Of a stretch of DNA of 64,000 nucleotides, positions 10,745 to 22,044 are shown in pieces. A program made the position numbers and the translations under genes. The notes under the pieces were generated by a model. The model worked only from the letters and a program-made list of their open reading frames with translations. It was not told the DNA's origin and searched no databases. The stretch is taken from NCBI RefSeq assembly GCF_034190915.1, contig NW_026947506.1:34017748-34081747 (forward strand), in the 5' to 3' direction. The DNA is from Cavia porcellus (Eukaryota > Chordata > Mammalia > Rodentia > Caviidae). Position 1 is the stretch's first letter, and each line of letters begins with the position of its first letter.

Positions 10745-11215
10745 GGCCTTCTTTTTTTCTTATGAAAAAAAATTTTTAGAACAGTTTTAGGCTTACAGAA
10801 TTATGGTGAAGGTAAAGTCTCCATGCAGCCCACAGCCATCTTCCTCTTTCATTAGTGTGACACATTTGCCACCCTAACAAAACCACATTGGTGCATCATC
10901 ATGATCTGGAGTCTATGCTGACTCCAGATGTCCTCCATGTCTCCTGTCTTCTATCCTAGGATCCCTTTCAGGACTCATGTGACATTTAGTTATTGCATCT
11001 TCTCATCCTCCTCCTGAAGGACAATTTGTCAGACTTTCCTTATTTGTGAGACCTTGATGGTCTTGGGACAGGCCCAGTATTTTACAGAATGTTGTTTGAC
11101 TGGGATAAGTCTGATGGTTCTCCCCTGAGTGGATTGGTTTGAAGGGAGACCAGGAAATAGCGCACCATCCTGAACTCACCCCATCAGTGGTACACACTGT
11201 TCATGTGACTCACCG
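10745..11215 (-). mobile_element. Old antisense L1M-type LINE, 3' UTR part
   Basis: TTTAGAACAGTTTTAGGCTTACAG near the left, then ATTAGTGTGACACATTTGCC, CAGGACTCATGTGACATTTAG, GTCAGACTTTCCTTATTTGTG and TTTGACTGGGATAAGTCTGATG follow the order of a reversed mammalian L1M 3' end. Non-coding. Confidence 0.7.
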
Positions 11216-11311
11216 TTGATGCTTTCAAACACAGAGAAGTTTAATCAGTGCCTTGGGCTAGCTCTCACTGTCTTGAATGTGTAGTGTCACCCTAAAAACA
11301 TCAGTGTCCTG

Positions 11312-11490
11312 TCTGGTGTGTTGGTGCATGCCTATAATCCCAGCGTTCCGGGAGGCTAAGGCACGAAGTTCAAAAATTCAAAGCTAGCCTTGGCAATTCA
11401 CCAGTTTAGTGAGAACCTGTCTCAAAAAATTAAAAAATGACTGAAGATGTAGCTGAGTGTGAAGGCCCTGGGTTCAATACATCCCTTGTC
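11312..11490 (+). mobile_element. B1-ID dimeric SINE, sense
   Basis: The left monomer is B1-like (TGGTGTGTTGGTGCATGCC, TATAATCCCAGCGTTCCGGG). After CTGTCTCAAAAAATTAAAAA, an ID-type right monomer follows (TGAAGATGTAGCTGAGTGTG, CCCTGGGTTCAATACATCCC). This dimer architecture is known from non-murid rodents and supports the taxonomic placement. Confidence 0.85.
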
Positions 11491-12588
11491 TAGAAAGACA
11501 GGCTAGTTGGTAGAAAAGATCCTCTGATTAACATCAGACTTTCTCTCTCAATGAAACTGAGAAGGCCTTTGTGAGCATTGGTCCAGGAGAATTGCTTAGC
11601 TTCTCCACCATCTCTGTGACCAAGCCCTAAATTTCCTAGTTTTTAATCCTCAGCAACAGTGAGACACATAACAGACACAACTGAGTTTATTCAGAAGTTT
11701 TACCCACTGCGTTAATGATAGAAGGAGAGACCATGAGCTTAAAACCAGCCATTTCTCCCGTGCAAGTGAAGACAGTCCCATCTACCCAGAGTCGGTGTGA
11801 AGGCTGGATGTGGATACACAGAGCCATCAACAGGACCACAGTGTGGCAGGTGCTTTTGCCAAACAGATGGGTGTTGAGTTCCTATTCTCTGTTGGGCACT
11901 ATTCTAACTGCTGAGGATCAAATAGTGAATGAAATAGATCCTAATGAGGTTTATCTGGTAAGTAGACATTAGTAATATCATCCAATATTCATATTATAAG
12001 AGATACAATGTGAAGATAATTGTAGCAAAACTACAGTGGAATTAGAATTAGAAAAATAATAAATTTTATGCTTTAATTCTTGCACTTTGTAGTCTGGGGG
12101 AAGTAGCCTTGTTTTAATGAAGTAATATTCATACTTTTTAAAATAAAATACAAGGTATATCATGGATGAAATTATGTTTTTTATCAACCAAATGGACAAT
12201 TAACACTGTTATAAATTATCAGTGCTGGCAATGTTGTGACAAAATAGTCACTATCTAAAAACCTTTTGTTATAAAAAGTCTTAAGTAGACACAAAAATAT
12301 GTCTTCAATAACCATTAACATTTTTCATCGCTTGTTCTATCCCTCTTTTTTTTGCTAAAATGTTAAAAAGAAATCCCAGATATTGTTATTTCATTCTTAT
12401 GTGATTCCGTAAGCAACTAAAAAAAAATCACACCCAACAAAATCAATGGTAAGTCTTAATATTATCTAGAACTTGCAGTTTGTATTTCCCTGATTGTCTA
12501 AAAAATTTTTTTACACTTGATTTGCTGACATCCAGATCTAAACATGGTCCACCTATTGTATTATTGTCTCATCTCTGCTGTTTCTGTT
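11491..12588. other. Intron, mostly unclassified
   Basis: The 11865-11945 part (CTGTTGGGCACTATTCTAAC, GAGGATCAAATAGTGAATGA) resembles an ancient MIR/L2-age repeat. The rest is AT-rich and unrecognised. Confidence 0.4.
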
Positions 12589-12668
12589 ATTTTTTGGTAC
12601 CATGGTTCAAACTCATGACCTCACAAATGTGAGGCAAGCACTTGTACCACCGAACTAAACCCACAGCA
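12589..12668 (-). mobile_element. ID-like SINE, antisense
   Basis: The reverse complement reads GTGCTGTGGGTTTAGTTCGG, GTGCTTGCCTCACATTTGTG, then GAGTTTGAACCATGGTACC and an A-run. This is the ID layout of A-box, anticodon-like arm and B-box. Diverged. Confidence 0.8.
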
Positions 12669-12872
12669 CTCTCAAGTGTCTCTTAATCCGCAGAATCCCC
12701 CACTGATCTGCCCTCCCCCACCTGGACAGAGGCCCTGACATTTCTCTTGTGATTTTCCCTCATCCTGAGTTGGGATCATAGTGACAGTGAATTAGTCCTG
12801 CATGTTTATTGCCTGGGGACTGAATTTGACTCACATTCAGTTTCAGATTTGTTTGTTTCTTCATAGAGTACA

Positions 12873-12874
12873 TC

Positions 12875-12943
<69 letters not shown>

Positions 12944-12958
12944 CAGAGACAGAGAGAG
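12873..12958. repeat. (GA)n followed by (GACAGA)n
   Basis: A purine-rich microsatellite: about 28 GA units, then five GAGACA-type hexamers and GAGAGAG. Confidence 0.95.
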
Positions 12959-15069
12959 TGTAGGTATGTGTTTATGTATGCATGTGGGGTGGGGACACAT
13001 CCCACAGCATCGTATGAAGCCTTACAGTCTCCTTTGGTGAAGTCAAGGTTGATCCATAAGTCAATGACCTCCCACCTGTAAAGTTTGGGAGAAATTATTT
13101 ACAACTCTATAAACCTTGGTTTTCCCAACTATAAGGAAAAAAGTGTTTCCAGACCTGCACTGATATGCAATTGCCAGGTTTCAATAATGACAATCCTTCG
13201 ATCAATTAGGACTAATTTTCCCTCAAAATCATTGTCCTTCAAAATCACTTTCCTTCATCAGGTACCATTAATTGAGAAAATGGTAGTGCTCTTTTTAATC
13301 AGAATAAACATCTGGTACATTTCCTAAGACTGAAAGCCTCCCTGCATTAGAGCCAGTAGACAGGGAGAAGTGATTAAGTCCTCTTGGGTTCTAAGCCATA
13401 CAGCTGGGCACAAGATGACTGATGTCCCTCTCTGTGCAGAGAGGTTTGTTTAGCAGTTTGGCAGTTTAAAAGTCCTCATGTCCTAGATCAGAAGCACAAG
13501 AGGAGCTCCAAAAGGGAGGAAAGAGATATTAAAACTTTTATGGGATGGTTGCTTTCATCAAAAGATTCTTCTATATCCCAGCCCCTCAGACAAGCATTGT
13601 GTCACATTCTTTTGTGAGGACTGGATGGAAGAAGAATCTTTTAAAAGCCTTTTGCTTATTGATTGTCAGGAACAGACTTCTATTTAAATTTTAACAGTTC
13701 TCAGCAAGCTTGCAATTCTGAAGCTTGTGAATAGGCAAGTTCTTCCCAAAGTACTTTTTTTTTTTTTTTTTTTGCTACAAATCAGAGTGCCCATGAGATG
13801 GATCGGGTTCATTTGTATTAGTTTTCAGTTTAATCTCTTTTCCTGCCAGATCTTTTATCTTCTAGTAGGGAAGAAAAAGGATAAATAAAGAATTCTGTAG
13901 CCTTAACCAGAGAACTGAGCAGAGCCTGAGACACAGAGGAGATTAATAGGCCCCATTGTCAAATCAAACTGGGCAGCAGACCCTTCAAGTCAGGTTATAG
14001 ACTTTCAAGAGCTGTTTACACTCTGAATGAACAAATGGCTGAGGGTCACAAGGGGCAGAGGGTGGCATTGAGGGCAGAAAAAGTGGTGTCTTAATGTGAC
14101 TTTGTGTGGCCATAGACCTGAGGATAGATAATCTATGCAGAGAAGAGGTTTGTTTGGCTCATGTTTCTAGTGGTTGGAAAGTCCAAATAGCTTGATGTGG
14201 CATTCAATGAGGATCCCAGCAGTGTTACAAAATGGCAAGGAAGGAGAAGGGAAAGTGGGTACAGGTAAAGGGACCAAGGGGACATGCCTACTCTCTTTGT
14301 AATCACCTGCACTTGAGATAACCAGTCCAGTCCTACAAGAGTAAGAACTCTCTCCTGCAAGGAAAGCATTAATCCTTAAAGCCCCCAATCCTCTCAGAAG
14401 CACCACCTCCCAACACCACCTGCCAACCTCAGTGTGAGAGTTGGTAGAGACCACAGCAGGCAGCATCCTGAGGTCTTCCTGCCCCCACCCCTGGCCTGAT
14501 AGATCCTTATAGTCAATTGATCATGACAACTATCCTTTTGACTTTGTTCTTTCCTGCACTGACTGTCACTGACTCTATCTGAATGATTAGATGAGTCTTT
14601 CCCTTCTAGATACTGTGACATCCAAAGGAAGAGGAGTAAAAGATAAGTTTTGTGGAGTGCTGCAGTCAGGGCTTCTGCAGGAAACAGATGGCACTCTTGA
14701 ATGAGAATGATTGAGGGGGAGTTTTTAAAGAGTGTTTACAGAAGTGCAAGTGGAGCTCCAGTGACCTGGAGCTGGTGACCTCAGACCTGGCTTGACCCGT
14801 GGAACACAGAGACCAGGGGAGTCACAGAACTCAAGAGGTTATGTAGAGCTGCCATGCTGAGCCCAGGACACATGGAAAGTCCAAGGCATCTTTTCAGGGG
14901 ACACAGCAGAGTCTTGCCCCTGATCTCTTTTTGGTTCTCCAGGGGAGGCCAACACGTGAAACTCCAGCCTACCAGACCACTTGCTTGTGGGCAAGTACCC
15001 TCAATGTTGACTTCATACACAAGTAGTTGTGGGAGTTCTGTAGCATTCTCTCCATTTTCTCACCTGTTT
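12959..15069. other. Intron, unclassified; poly(T) at 13755-13773
   Basis: Apart from a 19-T run at 13755-13773 I recognise no repeat and no gene. Overlapping minus-strand frames around 14133-14621 show no family resemblance and are probably chance. Confidence 0.45.
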
Positions 15070-16040
15070 TAGGTTTTAATTCATGGTAAAATACACACAA
15101 CAAAATTTACCCTCTTAATCTTTAAGAGTATAATGATATCAAGGAGATTCGCATTATTATGTGATCATTACCAACATGCATCTCCTGAACTGTTTCATGC
15201 AGTAAAAGTGAAATTCTGCACCCATTTCATAGCCTTTTTGAATCGCTAGGACATGGTTCTTGACACAAATTAAAGGAGAAATATATTGTGACTCAGTTTC
15301 AGCCTAAGGTTGGCTGGCTATAATATAAAACAAGATGGCAGAGCGACACAGTGGACAAAAAGCTACTCCCTCCATGGCAGCCAGAGGAGGAAGGAGCTCA
15401 GGAGGGAAAAAAAAAAAAAACCTTCCAGGTCACACCTCCAGTGTCCTGCTCTTCCCACTGGGCCTCACCTCCTCCCAGCATACTCAGCTGTGGATTCATA
15501 ATTGGATTAATCAGTAATGTCCCATGATCCAATCACCTTCCAAAAGCCCCCACCTTTGAATATATGAGGCTTTTGGGGACATTATAACTTCTTTAAAGTT
15601 TTTTTTTTGCTGTCTGTGAATTGGAATTACATAGTGTTTCTGCTTTTGTGACTGACTTGTCTGACTTACTATATATACTTAAAGTTCATCCATGCTATAG
15701 CATGAGTCAAATTCCTTTTTTTTTTAACTAAAGAATACTCCCTTGCATGGATGTACACATTTTGTTTGTCCATTTATCCATCAGCAGCAGACATTAGCTT
15801 CCTTCTTTTGGCTGGTGTAGATAATGGTGCTGCGAACCTGGAAGTGCAAAAATGCTTTTAGTTGTTTGGAGCATATATTCAGAAGTTAAATGATGGCTAA
15901 CTGATGCAATTCTATTTCTAACTTTTTTGAGGAAGTGCCATACTGTTTTCTATAATGGCTGCACCATTTTAAGTTCCCATCAATGGTATACAAATCTTCA
16001 CCAACACCTGTGATTTTCTAATTTGTTTGATAGTAACTAC
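15070..16040 (-). mobile_element. Antisense L1M LINE 3' end, split by an LTR
   Basis: The left part (TTCATGGTAAAATACACACA, CATTACCAACATGCATCTCC) and the right part (TTTTTGTGACTGACTTGTC-type sequence near 15635-15660, ACATTTTGTTTGTCCATTTATC near 15755, GGCTGCACCATTTTAAGTTC near 15957) are consecutive parts of a reversed L1 3' region. The middle, about 15250-15592, is a different element, so the LTR landed in an existing L1. Confidence 0.75.
15250..15592 (-). mobile_element. MaLR-type LTR, antisense, inserted in L1
   Basis: Motifs such as GACTCAGTTTCAGCCTAAGG, TGATCCAATCACCTTCCAAA and AGCCCCCACCTTTGAATAT are shared with MST/MLT-like MaLR LTRs read in reverse. An A-run lies at 15408-15422. Non-coding. 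A related copy is at 32965-33165. Confidence 0.7.
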
Positions 16041-17908
16041 CCTAATGAGTTGAGATAGTACGTCACTGCAGTTCTGACTTGTCCCTAAGTTTTACAGAAG
16101 TTTAAACAAAATCAAACTCTTAAGTGAAAGAGCTCATAACCATTTACATTTTTACCAACATGCAGTCTCTGTGTTTTTCTTGCCATGCACCAGTTGTCTT
16201 TGAAATGAAGACTATTTCCATAGAAAAACAGCTTGGCAAGGGAGACCCTGCTCCGTATCAGCCATATGGTATTAGGGAAGGCTCTCTTGTACTCTGTGGT
16301 GACAAGCAGCCCTCACTTGTAAGAGAGCCACCTGGAAAACCAGGTTACCATGAGCTGCTTGATATGGAGAGGAGGCTGTCAGACTCCAGCGTGAAGAAAA
16401 GTAGGTAGGTCTTTCCTCAGTTAACTGGAGGTACATGAAGTGTGTTTTCAAAGGAAACATAAAGAGAGGGGATCCTCATCAACTGTGATTATCTATGTCA
16501 CCGGAAAGCCAGAGCCAAGAACACAGAATTGCCCAGCTGGTGGGGAAGACTACATTCCCAGAAAGCCATTTTTGGAAGCAGCTTTATTTGAAATAATTAA
16601 AAAGATTCAATCTTTGTAGTCCAACTGGCATCATGCTTCAACACAGTTTAACTTGTGGTAAAGAATTACTCAAGTTAACACATTCTGCATTAATGACAGG
16701 CATCTCTGTGTGACATTCAACAGAAGTTGCCTTTGGGGGTCTCATTTTCACTTTGGAGCAATTTGTGGCCACTTTCTGGTGACTGTGGGGAGCCAAGTGC
16801 TGGGTATGTTTTAATGGGCTCAAGGAATGCACTGCCACACCACAGGCCACACCACCATGTGCGTCCCAAGCACAGGTCTTCAGGAGTCTTAAGAGATGGC
16901 TCTGGTTCCCTGTGTGGGAGTGACATGCTGATGACATTGTCTGCAATTTGAGCAAAGCCCAGCACACTAGCAGGAAGTCTTGCATCAGCTCTCTTGGATC
17001 ATCTCCAGCATGAGTGAGAGGGACCACAGCACCACCTCAGAGGAATGAGCAAGATGGGTGGATTTCCACATGAATCTCCCACTCTGCATCTCACTTTGCT
17101 CTGCACTTGGAAATGTAGTCCAGACATCACTGCGCACCAAGTGGGAGCCAGCAGCGGGTGCTTGAGGTCATGCCAGATTGTGTGTGGTCCAAAGCATCAC
17201 TCTGAAAAACAACTGAGCCAAGAAGCCTATTTAAACTTTGCAAAGCCAGTGGGTCCCACAGAATCTCCGGAAGCCTACCTTTTAGCAACAGCCCATTTGG
17301 CTGAAAGAGTCGCTCCTCCACACCTGCCAGAAAGTGGTAGAAAAATATTCCAGACTTGCTGTGAATCCCATCCCATCTCTCCAGCCAGAGCCACTCAAGG
17401 CGTGGTGGTAATGGGTTGCCACACTGCAGATGGGTTGCAAAATGCACGGCCCATCTGTCTTTATCATGCTCATTTCCTCTTTTATTAAAATGTTAATGAA
17501 TATAGTTTTTATTTATCATTCAGTGACATGTGCAATTCTGGGAGACAAATCTGCAGTCTGCCTAACCATGTGAGCCGACAGAACTTTTTCCAATTATATA
17601 CTGCACCCAGGATTTAGAAACATTTTCATAATTTCTAAAACACCATATGCAGGTTGAACCTAAAATCGCTTTATCTTTTGACAGCAGCATAGGGATAATA
17701 TAAGGTGTGCTAGGTTAGAAGTGAGAAGCCAGAGTTCACAGGTTACTGGGCATATGACTTAAGCCTCATCAGATAGGGAATAGCCATTCCCTTTCCTAGC
17801 CCTGTCTTGGGACGCAGAAATAATAATCTATGGGCGGGCATTTACATTCATTTATCATTCCAACACAGGATTATGTGCATTTTGAATCTGGTTTGCTCAT
17901 TCCTTTAG
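16041..17908. other. SDK1: Intron end upstream of the first SDK1 exon
   Basis: No repeat family recognised. Several 60-147-codon open frames exist on both strands (for example 17045-17488) but lack family resemblance. The intron closes with the pyrimidine-rich acceptor TTTGCTCATTCCTTTAG. Confidence 0.5.
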
Positions 17909-18056
17909 ACTCTCCCTGGAAAGTACACCTTTCAGATGTTGGTCCAGAGATGACAGGCATCACCGTGAGTGGCCTGACCCCAGCTCGCACATATCAGTTC
18001 CGGGTGTGCGCTGTGAACCAAGTGGGCAAGGGCCAGTACAGCACAGAAACAAGCAG
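17909..18056 (+). CDS. SDK1: SDK1 exon A: C-terminal half of an FN3 domain (probably FN3-1)
   Basis: This exon of 148 nt enters in phase 1 (two bases complete a codon) and leaves in phase 2. It encodes S-P-W-K-V-H-L through ...QYSTETS. The block [20 protein letters not shown] is the classic FN3 strand E-F-G signature (L-x-P-x-x-x-Y-x-F-R-V-x-A-V-N-x-x-G-x-G). The acceptor is CATTCCTTTAG and the donor GTGAGT, both strong. It lies N-terminal of the other exons, so it should complete the first FN3 after the six Ig domains; that numbering is inference from known SDK1 architecture. The N-terminal half of the domain must be in an exon before this window. A start codon is not expected here. Confidence 0.95.
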
Positions 18057-18784
18057 GTGAGTAGAGCCCAAGCCTCTTAAGACAAATACATGTGCGACAG
18101 TGAGCAGAGACTGTTCTTTGATCAGCACTTAGGGACACTGGCAAAAACTCAGAGCAAAGAATATCACAAAGAGAGCAAATACATCCCTTAGTACAAGTGA
18201 GGGAAACAAGCTGGGTGTTCCTTAACTGCTTGGATGTCTTCGGTTTCTCCTGTGGTACTCTGGCTGTGCCTACACAGATGGCTCCAGTGGCAGAGTCCTC
18301 TGTATTCAGGAGATTGGGAGCTTACCCAGACTCCAAGAACTGCTATGGGGAGTACAGCTAGTTTTAGGGAGTCATCTCTGACAAGCTAAGCTCTGAATAG
18401 CCTGAGTTGTATTGTAGTTGAGATTTAAATGGCTTTTTTCAAATGTGGGAGTTTAAAACGAAAAATAGTGAAAGAGCCAAAGAAAATGATCTAGAAGGAG
18501 CCTTAGCCTCTGGGACGCAAGCAGCTCACTCAGCTGGTGATCCTCTCCTCGTGCTGAGAAAGTGGATTTCTTCAGCCAGAACAGGGCACCTCTGGCATCA
18601 TCCATATCATTGCCTTACCGATTTGCTCCTCTTGGATGATTGTAACACATCTTTCAGTGAGATCAGCCACATTTCTTGTCACCGATTTTTGCAAAAAAGA
18701 TCTAGATTCTGCATTGTGGAGAATACTGTGGAGGTCTTCTGTGTCTGGTACTTATCTCTTACCCTCCTCTTCCTTTATTTGTAG
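18057..18784 (+). other. SDK1: SDK1 intron, 728 nt
   Basis: A short phase-2 GT-AG intron with no recognised repeat. It ends in CTCCTCTTCCTTTATTTGTAG. An open frame crosses it into exon B, but the splice sites on both sides and the frame of the neighbouring exons make removal clear. Confidence 0.9.
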
Positions 18785-18925
18785 GTTGATGTTACCTGAA
18801 GAACCACCCAGTGCTCCCCCGAAAAACATCGTGGCCAGTGGGCGCACCAACCAGTCCATCATGGTGCAGTGGCAGCCTCCCCCAGAAACAGAGCATAACG
18901 GGGTGCTGCGTGGATATATCCTAAG
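18785..18925 (+). CDS. SDK1: SDK1 exon B: N-terminal half of FN3-2, with a GC donor
   Basis: This exon of 141 nt enters in phase 2 and leaves in phase 2. It encodes [16 protein letters not shown], then [20 protein letters not shown] and [10 protein letters not shown], ending inside an Arg codon. It shows the Pro-rich domain start, the strand-B Trp in VQWQPP and the strand-C GY of an FN3 domain. NQS is a potential N-glycosylation site. PPPETEHNG favours SDK1 over SDK2. The 3' splice junction is CTAAG|GCAAGT. Only this junction joins in frame to exon C, giving L-R-Y-R-L. The next GT (18930) would add four bases and shift the frame. If the intron were retained, translation would stop at about 18960. 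Confidence 0.95.
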
Positions 18926-21321
18926 GCAAGTAGCCCATGCTGGCATTCTAGAGGGTCAGTAGGAAGAGTCAGGTTTCTACTTCACTAAGTGTCTATAGGA
19001 GCCAATCAGTAATGTGAAGCCACAGGTCAGGGCCCAGATTCTGCAGAGTCAGGGTACTGTGACAAATTGAAGAGCATGAGTGAATGTGGCTCCTTGCAGA
19101 GGTCCCTGTGCATGTCCACACAGAAAGGCTACATTCAGTATCAGTGATTTCGTTTTGGCAGGAGAATGGAGGGGGACATTATGGGTAAGGAAGCAAAGCA
19201 GGCTATTTATTCACTGTAAATCCTTTAATTCCTTCTTTACTAGGTGCATAGATTTATTCACTTATAATTCATGCTAACTAATTTGACTTATTTTTGAGCC
19301 AGTTGTTACCATATTAACATGCTGCTCAGTTTTATCAGATGTAGCATTTCAAGGAAATCAAAACATCTAACTTTTTTCTTACGAGTTTGCAACATTAGGC
19401 ATTGGAAATGAAACTGATATATTTTGAGATATAGTATAGGGCAAATGCTCACATCTGCCAGTCACATGTGGTTAAAGAGTCGCTGCCTCAGAAGGGATAG
19501 GTGAGCTTCTAAAAATATTGAGACAACCATGTGAGAACTTGGCCCTGTTCAAGAGAAGAAATCTCCTTTGCCAAAACTCCTGCTATTATAAAAATCACAT
19601 GAATATAATAATTGCACTGGTTTATTGACACAGTAAAAAGAAAAACCTAAGGTAGTATTAAAGAATGATTATTAAATTTCCTCTAATATATTATACTGCT
19701 GTGGAAATAATTGTTAATTTTGTCAGCTTTATTGGGGCAAGAACTATTGGCATTTACTATTCCCTTTCTCCAAATGTAGGCCCTGGCCTCACACTGTGCT
19801 TATGATCAGTAAATACTGTACTTGGTTAACAAAGGTCTTAAGTAGACCTTTGATTTCTCAGATAAAGGTAAGAAGTCATGAAAGCATTGCTTCTTTAAGT
19901 CCATTATCTTTATATTTGAAGGACCACTCGTTCCCAGTATACATATGTACAACCTTCCATACCTCCATGAATGCTATTCATCTCTGTGCATGTAGTATTT
20001 GTGTCACAATCAATTCACTGCTACTTTCAAGTGTTTGCTCAGGTCCGTGGATTCTTCAGACCATTGTCTGCTTGAGGTGGCAGAAGTGGCCCATCCCGGA
20101 ATGTAGGAAGGGCTTCACAGCCCCTGTGGTGTTATACCCCTAGCTGTCCTTCTCCATTTAAAGAAGTCAGAGAAATTGCAAGTCATTCCCTACAAACAGG
20201 GCCATGGAATCTGCTCCTGCTGATGCTTCTGGACAGCCCTCTGTTCCCTGACCACCTTCTTAGCCTTTCCATTGCTGTGTGGCTGAGGTTCCTGTCCTTT
20301 CCTACCTCACTCCTGTGCATACCCACCTCTAATGAGAACGATTGTCCTGCCCTCCTTGATGGCATCTCCTTCACTTGACATCCTGCAGCCCCTGCCTCCC
20401 CTGACTCGCAGAGGGAAAGTGTCCGTAGGCTGTAGCTATCAAGAAGGACTTTCAAGTCATCCCGCAGAAGCAGGCTCGGGATGCAGTGTTAATAATAACA
20501 TCTCTCTGATGCTATGAGGCCACATCAGGGAAGCACATTTTTCTGTTTTGTGGGATTACTGCTGTTAAAAGGATTTACCACGATGGTGTCAGTAGAGTTG
20601 AGTGCCAGAGAAGAGGGCGTCTGTATTTGTTGGGGCTTAAATCAAGAAAACCTTAAAATAGGGGCATGGTATCCAAGGCCTGTGAATATCAAAGTTTTCA
20701 GAAAGTAAAGACCCATGCCAAAATGAATTTTCCTGGAAACATCTTCAAATAATCCTCTGGTCTGCAAATCAGCACTCCGTTTGCAAGCATGCATCCTCCA
20801 GGGCACAGTCTCTGTCAAAACCGAGGCCCAGTACATGAAGAGCAAATGGAAATAAATCACCTCCATGGCTCTGGCCATAAGAAGTTGTTAGGCTGCGTGG
20901 GCAGTAATAAAATATTTATAATAATAGGCAGGGTGTTTCTTTTAGAGGATCAGAGGGTTATGTCCTCTAAAAACATTCTCCTGTTTATTTCTGTATAAAA
21001 AATCATGTTGTTCTGGCTGAGCCAGTCTCATGGGCAACATAGCCTACCAGTAAAAAAAGAGGATGCCCTGCAATCCCCTTATTAACTGTGACCTTCTTAG
21101 ACATCATATGAAAGTTACAAAAGCATCCTGAGCCACTGGTTAGAGTGGGCCAACCTGCCTTTCCAGCAGGGAGTACAGATAACTTTGAAGTAGTGAGTTC
21201 TGCTGTTTATTTTCACTGTCTTAGAATGGCATAGAAGAACGTAGTTGGCTTATACAGGACTCCTCTTCATCCTTAAATTTATTTTGTGTCCTTCCATCCT
21301 GCCTTCTTTCCTTCTATCATT

Positions 21322-21343
21322 CTCCTCCTCCTCCTCCTCCTCC

Positions 21344-21381
<38 letters not shown>

Positions 21382-21444
21382 TTCTTCTTCTTCTTCTTCT
21401 TCTTCTTCTTCTTCTTCTTCTTCTTCCTTTTCTTCTTCTTCTTT
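21322..21444. repeat. (TCC)n then (TTC)n polypyrimidine tract
   Basis: About 123 bp of pure pyrimidine on the plus strand, with TCC units passing through TTCC mixtures into about 20 TTC units. Long Ser or Lys/Arg open frames here are repeat translations. Confidence 0.95.
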
Positions 21445-21497
21445 TGTAGTAATGTTGGGATAGGAACCAAGGTCTTTGCACTGAGCTACATCTTAGA

Positions 21498-21615
21498 TTT
21501 TTATTTTTATTTTAAGACAGAATCTTGCCAAGTTAAGTTGTCCAGGCTAGGTTCAAACCTGAGATTCTTCTGCCTCAGCCTGCCAGAGTGGTGGGATTAC
21601 AGGTATGCACCATAG
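21498..21615 (-). mobile_element. B1-like SINE, antisense
   Basis: AAGACAGAATCTTGCCAAG, GTTGTCCAGGCTAGG, CTGCCTCAGCCTGCCAGAG and GGGATTACAGGTATGCACC are the reversed B1 sequence in order. Confidence 0.85.
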
Positions 21616-21739
21616 ATTTCCTGTCTTACAAGTTAGAGTCATCTCTCCCATGCTTCAATAGAAGAGCATACTTAAAACATTTCCACATCCCTTCCCATCA
21701 TCCATTGTTTCATTCATTCTTGCAACAGCTGGGATGAAA

Positions 21740-21850
21740 TGCTCTTACTCTAATTTCCATTTTGAGGAGGTGGAAACAAAGCTTAAAGACGTTCAGAATT
21801 TGCCTGAGGTCACCCAACTCATAGTGGCTAAACAGGGACTCCACCTCAAC
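21740..21850 (-). repeat. MIR-type ancient SINE relic
   Basis: The order GAGGAGGTGGAAACAAAGC, TTTGCCTGAGGTCACCCAAC, AGTGGCTAAACAGGGACTCC follows the conserved core of mammalian MIR elements. Confidence 0.6.
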
Positions 21851-21964
21851 CTTCCCAAGTCAATTTCTTTCCTTTTTTATGGAATGTTTATTGTCTAGTG
21901 ATGGGTACACAGGAGTGAGCCCTTTCTACATAGCGTTAGTCACTATATCCCATTGGCTTTGGGT

Positions 21965-22044
21965 CAGTGATGGCAAACCTTTTTGAGCTTTCAGCGATAC
22001 AAAGAGAGTGCTGTGGCATGCATACCATAAGTTCACCGCCACTG
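21965..22044 (+). mobile_element. Short hAT-like (MITE-type) element, copy 2
   Basis: This 80-bp unit has visible terminal inverted repeats. The left end is CAGTGATGGCAAACCTT; the right end, reverse-complemented, is CAGTGGCGGTGAACTTA, with 12 of 17 positions matching. It is internally related to copies at 3586 and 44075. Flanking octamers (CTTTGGGT and TGGGCAGC) do not form a clear target-site duplication, so the true right end may lie further on. Confidence 0.6.

Noticed and set aside
17045..17488. 147-codon open frame upstream of exon A
   Set aside because: No family resemblance and no splice or promoter context; within the range expected by chance in a 64-kb window.
18926..18931. GT at 18930 as the exon B donor
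   Set aside because: It would add GCAA to the exon and shift the frame, destroying the FN3 sequence in exon C. The GC donor preserves L-R-Y-R-L.
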